The position numbers and the translations under genes are program-made. From assembly GCA_013397115.1 (NCBI GenBank), contig VWZW01002320.1:3477062-3541061 (forward strand): a stretch of 64,000 nucleotides of DNA, written 5' to 3'. Positions within the stretch are counted from its first letter, which is position 1. Each line of letters opens with the position of its first letter. The stretch comes from Edolisoma coerulescens. Its lineage: Eukaryota > Chordata > Aves > Passeriformes > Campephagidae. Of the stretch, positions 42,953 through 54,527 are shown one piece after another. Under the pieces are notes generated by a model. It saw only the letters and a list, made by a program, of their open reading frames with translations, was not told the origin of the DNA and did no database searches.

Positions 42953-42987
42953 TAAAAAAAAAAAAAATAGAGGGGGGAAAAAAAACC
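42953..42987. repeat. Poly-A / G-rich low-complexity run at gap edge
   Basis: A long A run, then ataga, six or seven Gs and more As abut the Ns. Such sequence next to a GC-rich region is a common cause of sequencing drop-out. Confidence 0.85.
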
Positions 42988-43766
42988 NNNNNNNNNNNNN
43001 NNNNNNNNNNNNNNNNNNNNNNNNNNNNNNNNNNNNNNNNNNNNNNNNNNNNNNNNNNNNNNNNNNNNNNNNNNNNNNNNNNNNNNNNNNNNNNNNNNNN
43101 NNNNNNNNNNNNNNNNNNNNNNNNNNNNNNNNNNNNNNNNNNNNNNNNNNNNNNNNNNNNNNNNNNNNNNNNNNNNNNNNNNNNNNNNNNNNNNNNNNNN
43201 NNNNNNNNNNNNNNNNNNNNNNNNNNNNNNNNNNNNNNNNNNNNNNNNNNNNNNNNNNNNNNNNNNNNNNNNNNNNNNNNNNNNNNNNNNNNNNNNNNNN
43301 NNNNNNNNNNNNNNNNNNNNNNNNNNNNNNNNNNNNNNNNNNNNNNNNNNNNNNNNNNNNNNNNNNNNNNNNNNNNNNNNNNNNNNNNNNNNNNNNNNNN
43401 NNNNNNNNNNNNNNNNNNNNNNNNNNNNNNNNNNNNNNNNNNNNNNNNNNNNNNNNNNNNNNNNNNNNNNNNNNNNNNNNNNNNNNNNNNNNNNNNNNNN
43501 NNNNNNNNNNNNNNNNNNNNNNNNNNNNNNNNNNNNNNNNNNNNNNNNNNNNNNNNNNNNNNNNNNNNNNNNNNNNNNNNNNNNNNNNNNNNNNNNNNNN
43601 NNNNNNNNNNNNNNNNNNNNNNNNNNNNNNNNNNNNNNNNNNNNNNNNNNNNNNNNNNNNNNNNNNNNNNNNNNNNNNNNNNNNNNNNNNNNNNNNNNNN
43701 NNNNNNNNNNNNNNNNNNNNNNNNNNNNNNNNNNNNNNNNNNNNNNNNNNNNNNNNNNNNNNNNNN
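42988..43766. other. Assembly gap (779 Ns), probable site of TMEM131L exon 1 and promoter
   Basis: The run of N is 779 long and its true length may differ. Both shoulders are CpG-rich: 42.6-42.93 kb on the left and gggagagcgcggcacggaag on the right. Exon 2 lies about 7 kb to the left on the minus strand, and no start or signal-peptide exon is visible elsewhere. A vertebrate first exon inside a CpG island is therefore expected here. Open frames that run through the Ns are artefacts. Confidence 0.7.
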
Positions 43767-43850
43767 GGGAGAGCGCGGCACGGAAGGCGGGGGCGGGTGG
43801 TAGGGAGGAGGATAACCAAAGTCCCCCCGATCTGGTGGTCCTATTGCAGA
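43767..43850 (-). promoter_or_regulatory. Putative proximal promoter flank of TMEM131L with GC box
   Basis: Immediately upstream (in minus-strand sense) of the presumed exon 1 is a GC-rich segment. It contains ggcgggggcggg, an Sp1/KLF-type GC box, at about 43786-43797. No TATA box is seen, as is usual for CpG-island promoters. A CR1 fragment begins at 43851, so the preserved promoter flank is short on this side. Confidence 0.45.
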
Positions 43851-44045
43851 TCACACAGAAGCGTTAGGGCCGGAAGGGACCTCTGGACATCATCTGGTTC
43901 AACCCCCCTGCCAAGGCAGGGTCATCTAGAGCAGGTGACACAGGAACTCCTCCAGATGCGTTTGGAAGGTTTCCAGAGAGGGGGACTCCCCGATCGCCCT
44001 GGGCAGCCTGTTCCAGTGCTCTGCCACCAATAAGGTTAATTTGCC
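43851..44045 (-). mobile_element. CR1 LINE 3' fragment beside the presumed promoter
   Basis: The plus strand reads ggccggaagggacctctgga, catctggttcaacccccctg, tcatctagagcaggt, then ccctgggcagcctgttccag. This is the reverse complement of an avian CR1 tail, so the element is in minus orientation. It is more diverged than the 32.8-kb copy, since its terminal repeat reads cacacagaagcg rather than the usual agaatcacag. The right edge is approximate. Confidence 0.9.
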
Positions 44046-45815
44046 TCTGTATTCCTTGACTGCTTGGCAGCGCTGTATGTTGAGGGTCGCTGCTGCTGTT
44101 CAGATCCTTTTCGGTCTTAAGCAACTATTCTGGTGCCTATTGGGTCTCTCAGGGAATTACATGGTGTTTGTAAAACAGAAGTGTAGAACACAACCCAGAG
44201 ATAGTTGTGAAGATCACACGGTTTTAACATGTATCTCATATGCCCTTCTAATTGCATTTTAAAGTGCTTTTTAAAAAGTCCCTTTTGGTAAAAAGAAAAG
44301 CCCAAAAATCAAAACCAACAAAAAATCCCCCCTCAAATGCTTCAATTACAGGAAAAAACAGTTGTTAAACTAGTTCTGCAAACCTCGAGGAGAAAAATAA
44401 AGCAAATACTCTGCTAACAAGGTTTGCCCAGCCCCCAAATTGCATCTGGTTCTCTCCTTACCAATCACACATAGTAACTCACACAAACACTGGCAACATG
44501 GGACTTGGTCAGCAAAGGCTCATAAATAAAGCCAAAAAATCACAAAAACCATTTTTAGCCCTGAACTGAGACAACACATACGGACATTTGGGACCTTGGT
44601 CCCCAGGTGCAGTGTGTCACCTGCACAATGCCCTTTCTGCTTGGAAAAGCTTTTCCCATCCAGGGGCCAGTCAGGTTTGACTGGAGGTGCAGGTGGATCT
44701 CCACAGAAGAAGTGCTGACTGCCTTGCTAAAGGAGAAGACTTTGGCATTCGATGTTGCACAACAGCCGAAGTATAGGCAGCAATGCAGCCTTGTCTCCTG
44801 CACACATCCTCCTCTTTATTTCTTCTCTTCCATCTTTTTCCTGCTCCCTAATGGTTAGATGGATCTTTTGTTTTCTGCACTGTCACCCTGTGTCTTTAAT
44901 CTCATTGCATGGGCTTTCCCACGCATGGGCAGAGGAACACCATGGCACCCCTCCACCTGTGCCACAGAGCACCCCAGGGCTTGCAGAGAAACACAGCCTT
45001 TCAAAATAGGAATGGTTGGATGTTCCTTTGTCAGCAAACATGTGTCTGTGCTTGGACCGGTGCTTGAATACCTGATTTAGAGAAAAAGATATTTACAATG
45101 GCATAAACTTTACATGACAACCCCACCCGGGGGCTGCATGGCACCATGAACATGCTGTGCATTCAGTAGGGAATGGTTCTCGTTAACTTCTGCAACTGGT
45201 TCCTGTTGGAGTACCAGTCAGAGTTGTAGACTAACATTATTTTAACTTATTAGCTTTTTCTTGACGAGTTTTTAAAGCATCATGCCAAGATGGTCTGATG
45301 ATTTTTTGCCTGTCTAAAAGTCAACTGCATTTTCAGTGCCTGCAGGAAGGGGTCTGGCTGGACATAAGCAGGGGTTTAGAAGGAAACTCCTAGACAGTCT
45401 TGGTTTAGCTAAGCAAGTTTAAAAATGTTAGGTGAGAGAGTTGGCCTGAGCTGCAGTCCAGGCTGGGACCAGATTCACCCAGGAAATGCTTCCCCCTTCC
45501 TCCGTCTAAAGCAAGGGGCATGTTCGTAGCTTTGGAAAGGGCTGGGGAGCAGGGGAAGTGAGGCTTTCCCCAGTCGTGGTAGAGCCACTCCAACCAAACA
45601 GCACAGCTGAACACTTTGATTTCTGGAGGCTTTTTCAGATGCAATGGGCAGGACTGGGAGGAAATCAGGGCCGCGATGCAGATGTTGTGATCGCATGGGG
45701 AGATATATGTTGTGTAACACACGTCAGAGGGGAGCAGGCAACCTAATTACATCGCTGCTCTTGTGCCTCTGTGCATCCCTTTACCAGCAAAATATGCCTG
45801 GGACTGTTCCTCATG
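44046..45815. other. Upstream flank, no gene recognised
   Basis: Non-coding sequence of mixed composition. Short open frames on both strands have no supported product. Confidence 0.6.
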
Positions 45816-45899
45816 TGTGAGATGAGATGAGATGAGATGAGATGAGATGAGATGAGATGAGATGAGATGACATTAGATGAGATGAGATGGGATGAGATG
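45816..45899. repeat. (GATGA)n pentanucleotide microsatellite
   Basis: About 80 bp of uninterrupted then slightly interrupted gatga units. Breaks are cattaga near 45871 and a g substitution near 45890. On the minus strand it encodes a repeated SSHLI string within a spurious 159-codon frame. Confidence 0.97.
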
Positions 45900-47300
45900 T
45901 ACCTGATGCCATATACATGGAGATGCTCCTCAGGCAGTTCTAGGAATGTCACTGAGAGCACAGAGGAGGACAGGGCAGGGCAGGAGGGAAGCAGAGGGGG
46001 AAGCTTTTCCTCCCAGGTGAGTCTCCAAGTGACTTCCGTAATCATGAAAATGGATACGCGGGCTCCTCCAGGCTGAATTGTTCCCCATTGTTCCTTCTTC
46101 TCTCGGCCAGCTTGGCGAGTGCCCCAACTCCCCCAGGGAGGGCTTCCCTCGCTCCGCAGCCTGGCGGGGCTGCGCTGCTCCTCCTCGCCCACAGCGCTGC
46201 CTGCAATGAGCGGGCATGACACGCCGCCCTGCTCCCTGCTCCTTAGGCAGCTTGAGCATCCCTAGCACCCCATCCCTCACCGTCCAGTTGTGTGCACACC
46301 AGCACCGCCACCAGCAGCTTTCCAACTGCATCCAGCCTACACTTGCCGCCTTCTCGCTGCCACAGCTCCATTTCGTTTGGAGCAACCTTGCTCCTCTAGT
46401 CTGACTGCAGACCCATCGGTGAGAAGGAGCTCGGTGTGAAAGGGGAAACAAAGGCTGCCGGCAAGTCCCTGCCGGCCGTCTTTGAGGGACTGCCATGGTA
46501 CTTTTCTGTTCCTCAGAAATTACTGACTAATCTGGAGCAAATAGATTGACCCCACTCACCCGGCAAAGCAAACGACTGCTAAAGCATTTGGATGAGGAAC
46601 CTGCTGGACGATGCACTGGGAGGGCATGGGTGCTTGTGAACCTGGTGTGGTGGTGCAGCACCCCCTGCTATCTGCAAATGTGACAGTGCTCTTCCAAAGC
46701 TCACAGACCTATTGATGATGCTGTTTTCCAGCTAGAGAAGAATTTTTTGAGGCTGTAGATGTACTTACTATTCATGCAAAACAAATCCCTGTGCTGTCAT
46801 ACTTTAAAATCTTTGACTTTTCTTTTCAGTAGTAGGATGGGCTGCTGAAATATTTATTTTTACTGTTTGCCTTGCCCTTGAACTACAAAGAAAAGGAGCT
46901 GAATTTTACCTACAGCAGTCTGGAGATACTGCTGTAAACTTCTGCAAATCATAAAGCACACAGAAATTAATCCAGCCCTAAATACCCTTACAAATCCCCA
47001 TTACTTGCAGCATGGGAATAGTGACTTGCCTTTCAAAAAAGACGTGAGACTTTAGAGAAACACTAGGCAAAATTAATTTCTGGGGGAACTGAGCCCAGCA
47101 GAAGTCTTTATAGTTGAAGTATGCAATCATATCATTTGCAGCCATGTATTGCACCATATGCAGTCAGTGCTTAACAGAAGTTGAGCATATTTAGGTATTT
47201 CCATTAGGTGCAGTTTCAGAGACAGTATGCACTGAAGGTGACATTTTGTTTCTTTTAAAAGCCCCAGGGAAGTAGTCAGCTCACTCTGGAGTGTTACCTT
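45900..47300. other. Upstream flank, GC-richer then AT-rich, no gene recognised
   Basis: The stretch at 45.95-46.5 kb is GC-rich and yields a 188-codon minus-strand frame (45930-46496) without family resemblance. An exon-like segment with tttgcag and gtgagt signals sits at about 46555-46671 minus, but it has no recognisable product. Confidence 0.5.
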
Positions 47301-48500
47301 CACCTTGCCATCCCCAGCCAGGAAACCGGCCGTGACAAGCCCCATTGGCATGAGCTGAGGTACGCCCATCCTGGGCTCTGCGTCAGGCTCCAGTGGAGCT
47401 CAGGGCTTCTCCTCACCCTCCCCAGTGGCCTCCCTCCCTTGCCAAGTTCCTCTTTATCAGCCTCGTGGCTATACATCCCCACACCCACTCCACACACCCG
47501 GGGCCAGCCTTATCAGCAAGTGCAGCAGTCCCCCCGATAAGGCTACAAATCCCAAAGAGAGATGGAGAGGTGATAACGCCTTGGCTTGGGTCATCTCCTT
47601 GCCCAGCTAGCTCATTCCTCCCCAAAGGGGCAGCCTTTCCCCAAACACCTACTGCTGGGTGACCAGAGAGATCGCCGGGGGTTCAGTCCCACACAAGGAA
47701 AGCCAGGTCCTTCAAACCTGCGCCGTAGGACTATGTGCTCCCCAAAGACCAGCTCATGGGTGAATGCACAGGGAGGGGAAAAAAAATTAGTGACAGAGGA
47801 CCTGGCAGGGTACAGCCATAAAAGCCTGCTTGGTTGCCCGCGTTGACAGCTGAAGATAAGCAGCCCTCCCTTTTCTCCCTGGCATTCGCCCCACTGCCTT
47901 GCTGAGCCAGCCAGCGTTCTGGGAGCAGGCACTCTCCCTCCATCTCAATGTTTGTGTAACTCCCAGCAGAGCGGGGCTGCGATCTCCGCCGGGGCCCCTC
48001 TGCATCATTAGAATAATAAAACAGTACGGGAACAAGAGTTTCTCTCTTCCTTCTGGTGACAATTACCGTCATGCGCTCCACCACTGCACGCTGCCCCCCG
48101 CCCCCCCATTCCTAGCAAAGATTCTTAGCGAGGATGGTGAGTGCAGCTTGAGCTGGGCTGAGCCTAATTCTTTTAAAGACTAATTCAGCCTGATAAGAGT
48201 GCCGGGGACAAAGCCTGCCCTGACAGCGTAATTAAAGAAGTACAAATTGTTTCTAAAACCACACGCTGGCAGAATTTTTGCAATTAATGACCAGTTGTCA
48301 CTGCTGGGGCTTGTCAGGGAGGAATCGCTCTCAACGCGCCCGATCTGGGTCAGCAGCCCATCCATCGCCTCTTTGAGGACGGCAAAGCGAACACGCAGCG
48401 GCACTGCCCCAATAAGCTGTTAATGACACCGTACGCATTATTGCGGATAACAAACATCTTGTTTCTAAGCAGAATTTTTGCCAGCTTGCTTTGACTTTCT
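47300..48500. promoter_or_regulatory. Candidate distal cis-regulatory region
   Basis: This region is GC-richer and contains scattered CpGs outside a CpG island, with dense factor-like motifs: CTGATAAG (GATA type) at 48190-48197, TAATTA (homeodomain type) at 48229-48234 and caattaatga at 48281-48290. The word gcagaatttttgc occurs at 48269-48281 and again at 48469-48481. Together this resembles a vertebrate conserved non-coding element about 4-5 kb upstream of the presumed promoter. Conservation cannot be seen from one genome, so this is inference. Confidence 0.35.
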
Positions 48501-51500
48501 AGGCTGTGATTAAACACAGACAGAAAAATAGGGTGCTTACCTGGCCTACTTTTTTTTCATTTTCCCTCTTTTCATGCATTTTTGATTGAAAAAATCTGCA
48601 CGGTAAAACAAGCATGTGTGTGATCACAGAAAAGGTTTGATGAATGTAGGACAATATTAAGTTATTTTACTGGTGCAATTTCTGAAATATTGGCAAGAAA
48701 AGTAGTATGGTTAAGTGATCTATTTAAAAAAAAGCTGCTTGCTCTGGAATCTCAAGTATACATACATATATATCTCCCACACTCCTCTGTGTACTGAAGA
48801 AGAAAGGATAGTAAATATTTTTATTTTAAAAAACAATGTTACCATTGCGGTATCAATCAAATGCTAGGTAATTAAAAAAATACGCTGACATGCTCTGTCC
48901 TTTCCTTGCCCTGCTCTGCCTACATTTTTTAGCACATACAGTGCATCCACTTGAAAGCGTGGTGGATCCTTGCACACAGCAGGATTTTGCAGTCTCCTGC
49001 GGGACCCACCATGTTACAATAGCGTTCAAAGCTTTATAAGCTTCATTTAGTTTCAGCAAGCCTGTTGGAGCATTGTCTGTGCTTAAAGAGGCATTTAAAA
49101 CTAAAGCGAAGCTTTGAAAGCTTCAGAGACAATGATGCTGGACTCCCTAAACCCATGAGTTCACTGCACGGTTTGAAGTGATGGCATCATGTAGGAAACA
49201 TGACACGCTGCTCTGACAGCTTGGCAGTACCTAGGCACAAAAGCGGGGGGGAACACAAAATCTGGGGCGCACATCAAGTTTCTACCACTGAAGGTCACGC
49301 CTGGACCAAGGGGAAGAAAAGCATTGTAAATTTTTTCCTGCCTTTGAGATTTGTACCGATGCATATTTATTCTCTCATTCCAGAATGATTTCTAAGCCAC
49401 TGCTATGTGTGTCTCTAAGCTGTTATGAATAAAAGAAAACAACAGCCAGAGCACACACAATAAAAACAAGGGGGGATTCAGCAGCCATGCCTCCATGAGA
49501 TGTCCAGCTTTTGGTCTAAGTGGTTTGCACATCCCTGGACTGTGAAAAAGGCAGCATTTAATGCAGAACAACACAGCCTACAAGATAAGGGAAAGAGCAG
49601 TAAAACAGGCATCAGTAAAATCGTGGTTTCCCAAACAGGCCCTCATTTTTCAATGTACAACCCTGCTTGTCACTATTTCTAGGCAAGGGCATGCAATTTG
49701 TATAAACACAGTGAGAAACTGCATTGGTAACATCTCAAGGCGAGAGGAGAAGATCCTCTTGAGTCCCAAAAATAAGCATCCACCCTACCGACAGCACCCC
49801 ACTCAGGTGGTGAAGTTTACAGTTATTCTTGGTTTGCAGTGGCACGAAGTCCCTGCTCCTGCCTTGTCAGGCTTCCCTGGCAAAAACCCCGGTGCTCTTG
49901 ATCACCAGGGAATACGATGAGAAGAGATCCACACAAAAATAGCAATGATCCATGTAAAACAGCACCTTGTGGATCAACTCAGGTACAGGATGCCCATAAA
50001 TACATTGAAAGGACAGTCTGTAACAAACAGGTATAATAAATACCAGCTTTGTAAAAAGCCACAGTGCCTGGGCAGGTTTAGAAATAAAACAGTAAAATAG
50101 GATTTCACAGCATGACAAATGCTGTTCAGTAAAAGCTGGGCACATCTCAGCAGCACTTGGAGAGCCATGTCGTGTCTTGCAGGCTGCATCTCATTCATAA
50201 GACCACAGTGTTTCATTGGGGCACAGCTGCAGGCAAAGCTCGATAGGCTGGAAAAGGACATGGCATGAGCCATGGCAGAGTTACCATGTGCTTAATTTTC
50301 AAATTTGAGAGCTGTAGAAGGTTTTAATGGGGGTAAAATATAGTCTTATTTAACCTCAGCCCTCAGCCCAGTGGAGCCATTTTTCACTGCAACTGAAAAT
50401 AATGAACCTAAGCTAGTTGGAGGCAGATAACGGGCATGGGAAATTTGAGCTCAAAGGGTTGAAGCCTGGTCAAAGTGTAAAGCAACCAGAATCTGTTTAG
50501 TACCACAGTATGTCAGAAAAAAAGCTGTCAAGAATGCAGCACTTCCACATGTGTGCAGATGCTCTTGAGGGAAGAAGATGCACTGATGACATTGAAAAAA
50601 CATAGCACAAAAGTAAAACACGTTTCAAAATACACCCAAATTGGAAACACTACTGTTAGAAGCTTACTAAAACACAGTAAAATATTGCTGTAGCTCTTTT
50701 TTTAAGTCCTGAAGTGTTACTATAACAAAAATAAACATACTGATGAAATATAACAGAACAGCAATGCCAAACTCCTGGAGAAGTGAATGTCAAATTTGCC
50801 AGAGCTGTACTTCCAAAACTGGCTGTGCAGCCCAGGATCCAATGTTAATGGGTCACAGATGTTCTCCTTTTACAAAAAGAAGTTGAATGTGTTTATTTCT
50901 TTCATGGTACTGGCCAGAGGGCAGTTAGGGGAGCAATTGGAAACCTGTAGTTGCAGTTACTTGATTGAATAATCTGTTTGAAAAAGAGATGTTGCCATGC
51001 AAAAATTATCCTCCCCCCTCCGCCACCTCCCTGCCAGTTTTGACAGCACATAAGAGTTTCACTTCCATCCAAAACTGACAGGGAAATTTAGGTAACCCAG
51101 AACAACGTAATGTGCACAGTCTGTGAAGTACCAGGGATTTTTCATGCCACAGCCCTAAGGCCACCTCTTTTCTTACACCTGCAAAGAACCCAGGGTTGTG
51201 GTTGCTGCCCAGCTCGGTGCCAGGGCATCTGGATGCATGCGCAGGTCAGGCTCTCCAACTGGGGCCGGGTTCCCTGCCTGCTGTGTGAGAGCTGCCATGA
51301 GGAGGGATCACCTCTGGGCATGGCCTGACTTCTCGGCTCACCTATCTGCAGACAACCTGTGTGGCTGCAGCCACCAGTTTCTCATCAAGTGCTTTCCCCT
51401 AGCATCTAGCTCTTTCCTCCTTTAGGAAAAAGAAAAGCCACAGTATAACAAAGGAGAAAATAAATCCCTCCCTGAGGACAAGGGGTGCTATTACGAAGCC

Positions 51501-53906
51501 TTCCTGGCCACGCCAAAGCATTGGCATTTAACAGCACTCATGTCAGGGCTGGTTTTAATGTGGGACGAGGAGAAGCACTGCCTTGCACCCAGGCTGCATG
51601 GGCAGCAGCGGCACGGGTGACAGGATACTTAGAGCAGTACAACTCAAACAACACGGGGAGAAGAAAGCTGATGGTTCCCATACTCAGCCCACAGCATGAA
51701 CAGTCCTTTCTGGGTACTTACACCACAGAGCAGTAAAAGCCTAGGCAGGAGTTGAGTATCTCATGGCAGTCCTGCAATACAGGGTTCTGAAGTCCTCTCC
51801 AGGGGCCCAGCTCCATCACCACTGAAGTCAAATATCATGTGTGAATGTGGGATGCTTCTTCAGGGGTGGCAGGCATGGGTGCCCAGTTACAAACAAGCTT
51901 TCCTCCAGGGCACAAAACATACATGAACCCCCACCCTGCTGACCTGGAACTGAGTGGTACCCACAGACAGCTCAGCCAAGGGTGGGGAGGCAATGCCTTG
52001 GCCTGGGACAGAAGCCACATGACCACCCTCACCTGAAATGGTTTGGTTGCTGAAGGAGTCTCTGCAGATGCCCATGTCACTTGGCAAACCCCAGAGCACC
52101 GTGGGGAGCAGGGAGGCCCAGGCTGTCCTGGGAAGAGCTGAAAGAGCAATTTTTTTCTCTCATTCCTATAGCCAGGAATCAGCCTAGATATTTACAACTT
52201 TCTAATCCACTTTCAAATGCTGCCTAGGAAAGTGCTGCAGAAAAATCAGGTGATCTGGACATTTTGAAGACTTATTTTATTTCCCAGAGAGCAATTTTAG
52301 GCTTGTTCGTTTCTTTTCACAGAACATCTGCAACTCCCTGCTACTGTAATTGCTATCATTGTCTTTTGAAAATGACACTTGTACAGCCTCCTTCCAAATA
52401 ATTGCAGGAACTTTCTGTTCATTAGGGGAGCATATTCTCAATGCACAGGTCTTCACCTCACAGCACCTCTGCCCTTTCCCCAGGGATGTGCAAACACTCA
52501 GCTGCTGTACTGACATCCCAAGGGCTGTGGCCCTTTTCTCACCAGCTATTCCCAGTGGCATGGCACTCACAGCTGGACAGGAAGCAGTACAGCTCCAGCA
52601 CAGTCTGGATGAGAAGCCATGCACATCATCAGCCACCGGAGCCGGGTGCCTCATTCTCTGCCTGCTGTGCCAAAAATGTACTCTGCCAGGTGCCTGACGG
52701 CCATGCAGGGCTGCTTTTCCAAACCTATTGTATATGCTGAGTGACATTCAAATGAAATGCAACTATGGTGCTCCTCTACAGGCCTTGATAAAACATCAGA
52801 CTTCGGAAAACAACACATCTGCCCTAGGAAATACATTTTGGTTATTGTAATGAATTACATTTTTACATCCAAAAATCTGTTTAGTTTCCAGCAAGAAATC
52901 AGAAGATCCCTAACATGAAATATTTAGAGTCTGCCATAACAGCTATCTGGTGGCTGGATAAATGCAAAAGGATATGGACTTTCTTTAGGATACTGAAGAC
53001 AGCCCTACAATAGGCTACAAATAATATGTTGTGTTTCTATGTAAGACTCTTACCATTTTACCATTCAGAACTCCAGCTTTGCTCTTGGCTTTCTGAAGCA
53101 TTATTCCTTATGCTGCTGACTGCACACTTGCACTTACATGTTTTCTTATTTTTTGGCTCAGTGGAGCAAGCAGTCAGCTTTTCCCTCATTCCTGAGGGAT
53201 ATCAGGTTACAACGAATGTTGTTCTGCTATTATATACTTACCCAGTGGCGTATTAAAAATGCATATTTTCCATTTGATTTTTCTCCTTGCCAGAGACAGG
53301 TTTAAGGCCACTTTTCTTATCCCACTTGCTAGGTACTGTTAACAAGCTACTAGCTTATTCCCAGATGTATAAAGGCAGGCAACAATACATGCCCTGTTTA
53401 ACCCCAGCTGGGGATATAGGCCCTGCACCAGTTCATTTAAACTAAGGAAATACACAGTGCATCCGTGCAGCTAAACTATTTTTGAGTGTATTAATTTTTT
53501 GAGAAGTAGGAGAAAGATGTACATATGGAGGCTGCCTGGTGATGGGACAGACTCCTGCAGCTGTGTGCACTCCTGCCCTGCCAATGCACAGCACACACTC
53601 CCAGTGCAGGTCCCAGAAGGTCCCAAGTCCCAGCTGGTGGGTGCCATGTCCCCCCTCTGCCCTGCCCCTGGGCCATGTGGGAGCTGGCTGGCAAGTGAGA
53701 GGCCATGGGTGAGCACTGCTGCTGAAGCTCTGGGGCACCTTGAGGGCCCTGTCACTCACAGTTTTGTTCCAACTTTGAGATTGATTCAGTTATTAAAATT
53801 GAGCAGCAAATTCAAAACAAATACAGCCAGAAATACAGTGCAGGCTAGTTAGAGCTGTGTGCTGGAGCCTGTGGGACAGGGAATTTCCTTGCCCACCATT
53901 TGTTGC
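48501..53906. other. Upstream flank, no gene recognised
   Basis: AT-rich to moderate sequence without recognisable exons or repeat families. GC-richer islands at about 51.1-52.1 and 52.4-52.7 kb give chance open frames only. Confidence 0.55.
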
Positions 53907-54071
53907 TGTTGTACTGAGGACAGCGAGAAACGACACGAGGCCGATCCAGGAAGAAAAGGAATTATTTATTAATTTACAAACTCGTTTATATATCTTAGTT
54001 TGCTTGAATGGCACAAGGCCATTGGTCCTTGATCATCCACCTCCCAGAATGATTGGTTAAATCCTACAACA
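53907..54071 (-). mobile_element. Endogenous retrovirus LTR remnant (solo LTR or 3' part of one)
   Basis: Read on the minus strand, the segment starts tgttgtagg and ends tacaaca, a perfect 7-bp inverted pair with TG...CA ends. In order it holds two CCAAT boxes, a TATATAAA box (plus strand tttatata, about 53986-53993), AATAAA about 25 bp later and a U5-like tail. This matches an LTR promoter and poly-A layout. At 165 bp it is short. U3-like sequence without clear limits may continue to about 54343, where the plus strand reads ccccaca. No matching target duplication was found. No gag, pol or env frame is present. Confidence 0.55.
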
Positions 54072-54527
54072 CCCATTTCAAAATATATCTCTGGTCAGTA
54101 TCACAACAATATTGCATAACAATCTTGCACCTGCAAGATAAAGGGATTGGTTTACAGAAACTTCTGTTTTCAGCCAGTGTCCATGTGAAAGCAAGGACTT
54201 TCTCACAGACACTGGCAGAAAGCTGGAAAATCTCCCTGTGACCAGCATCCACAACCATTAATATTGCTCGGTTTACCAGTTTCATCGAAGTCCCCGAAAA
54301 ATAAAACCAGGGTAGAATCCCATTGGATGGTTTGACTCCCCACAGGCATTATCCAGCACTGCTCCAGCAGCCTGCACCACCACACAGCTGCCCAGAGCCT
54401 CATATCTGACACGAGGAGAAGCCCAAATGCCACAGTGCCAACATCTGCCCATGTTTTCCCTCCAGGTGCTTCATGCTATGGAGGGGTGGTTCATCAACCC
54501 AACATTCCCAGGCTGAGGTACTGCAAA

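Larger units (their letters stand above)
36045..42987. other. Intron 1 of TMEM131L (part left of the gap)
   Basis: No exon was recognised between exon 2 and the gap. I looked for the segment expected just before exon 2 and did not find it. The stretch holds short poly-A runs, a small duplication at 37867-37901 and a CpG-enriched patch near 40.03-40.45 kb. CpG content rises again from about 42.6 kb to the gap. Confidence 0.6.
4279..43766 (-). other. TMEM131L: TMEM131L gene span, 5' part (exons 2-6 seen, exon 1 presumed in gap)
   Basis: Five minus-strand exons with flanking AG/GT sites join in one frame (44+72+124+117+111 = 468 nt, 156 codons) and read as the N-terminal region of TMEM131L. Family knowledge: TMEM131 proteins are large type I membrane proteins of the secretory pathway. 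Their luminal PapD-like domains are linked to collagen handling in TMEM131, and TMEM131L has been linked to dampening of Wnt signalling in thymocytes. What is seen here is only the luminal N-terminus; the membrane segment and cytoplasmic tail would lie left of base 1. Intron 2 is about 27.3 kb, whereas introns 3-5 are 0.9-2 kb. The paralogue TMEM131 is the main alternative; the VIPAMGK and LPTEEGSVESSLFINTSS stretches favour TMEM131L. The right edge is set at the gap end because exon 1 was not seen. Confidence 0.82.

Noticed and set aside
42873..42987. Possible exon 1 end with donor CAG|gtgaag left of the gap
   Set aside because: The upstream translation is poly-T low complexity and does not resemble the TMEM131L N-terminus.
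42813..43854. Long open frames of 286 to 322 codons around the gap
   Set aside because: They are open only because the Ns contain no stop codons.
45743..46496. 159- and 188-codon minus-strand frames
   Set aside because: One is built partly from the GATGA microsatellite and the other from GC-rich sequence; neither resembles a protein family.
46555..46671. Exon-like minus-strand segment with tttgcag acceptor and gtgagt donor
   Set aside because: One frame is open but has no recognisable product and no neighbouring exons; splice-like signals of this quality occur by chance.
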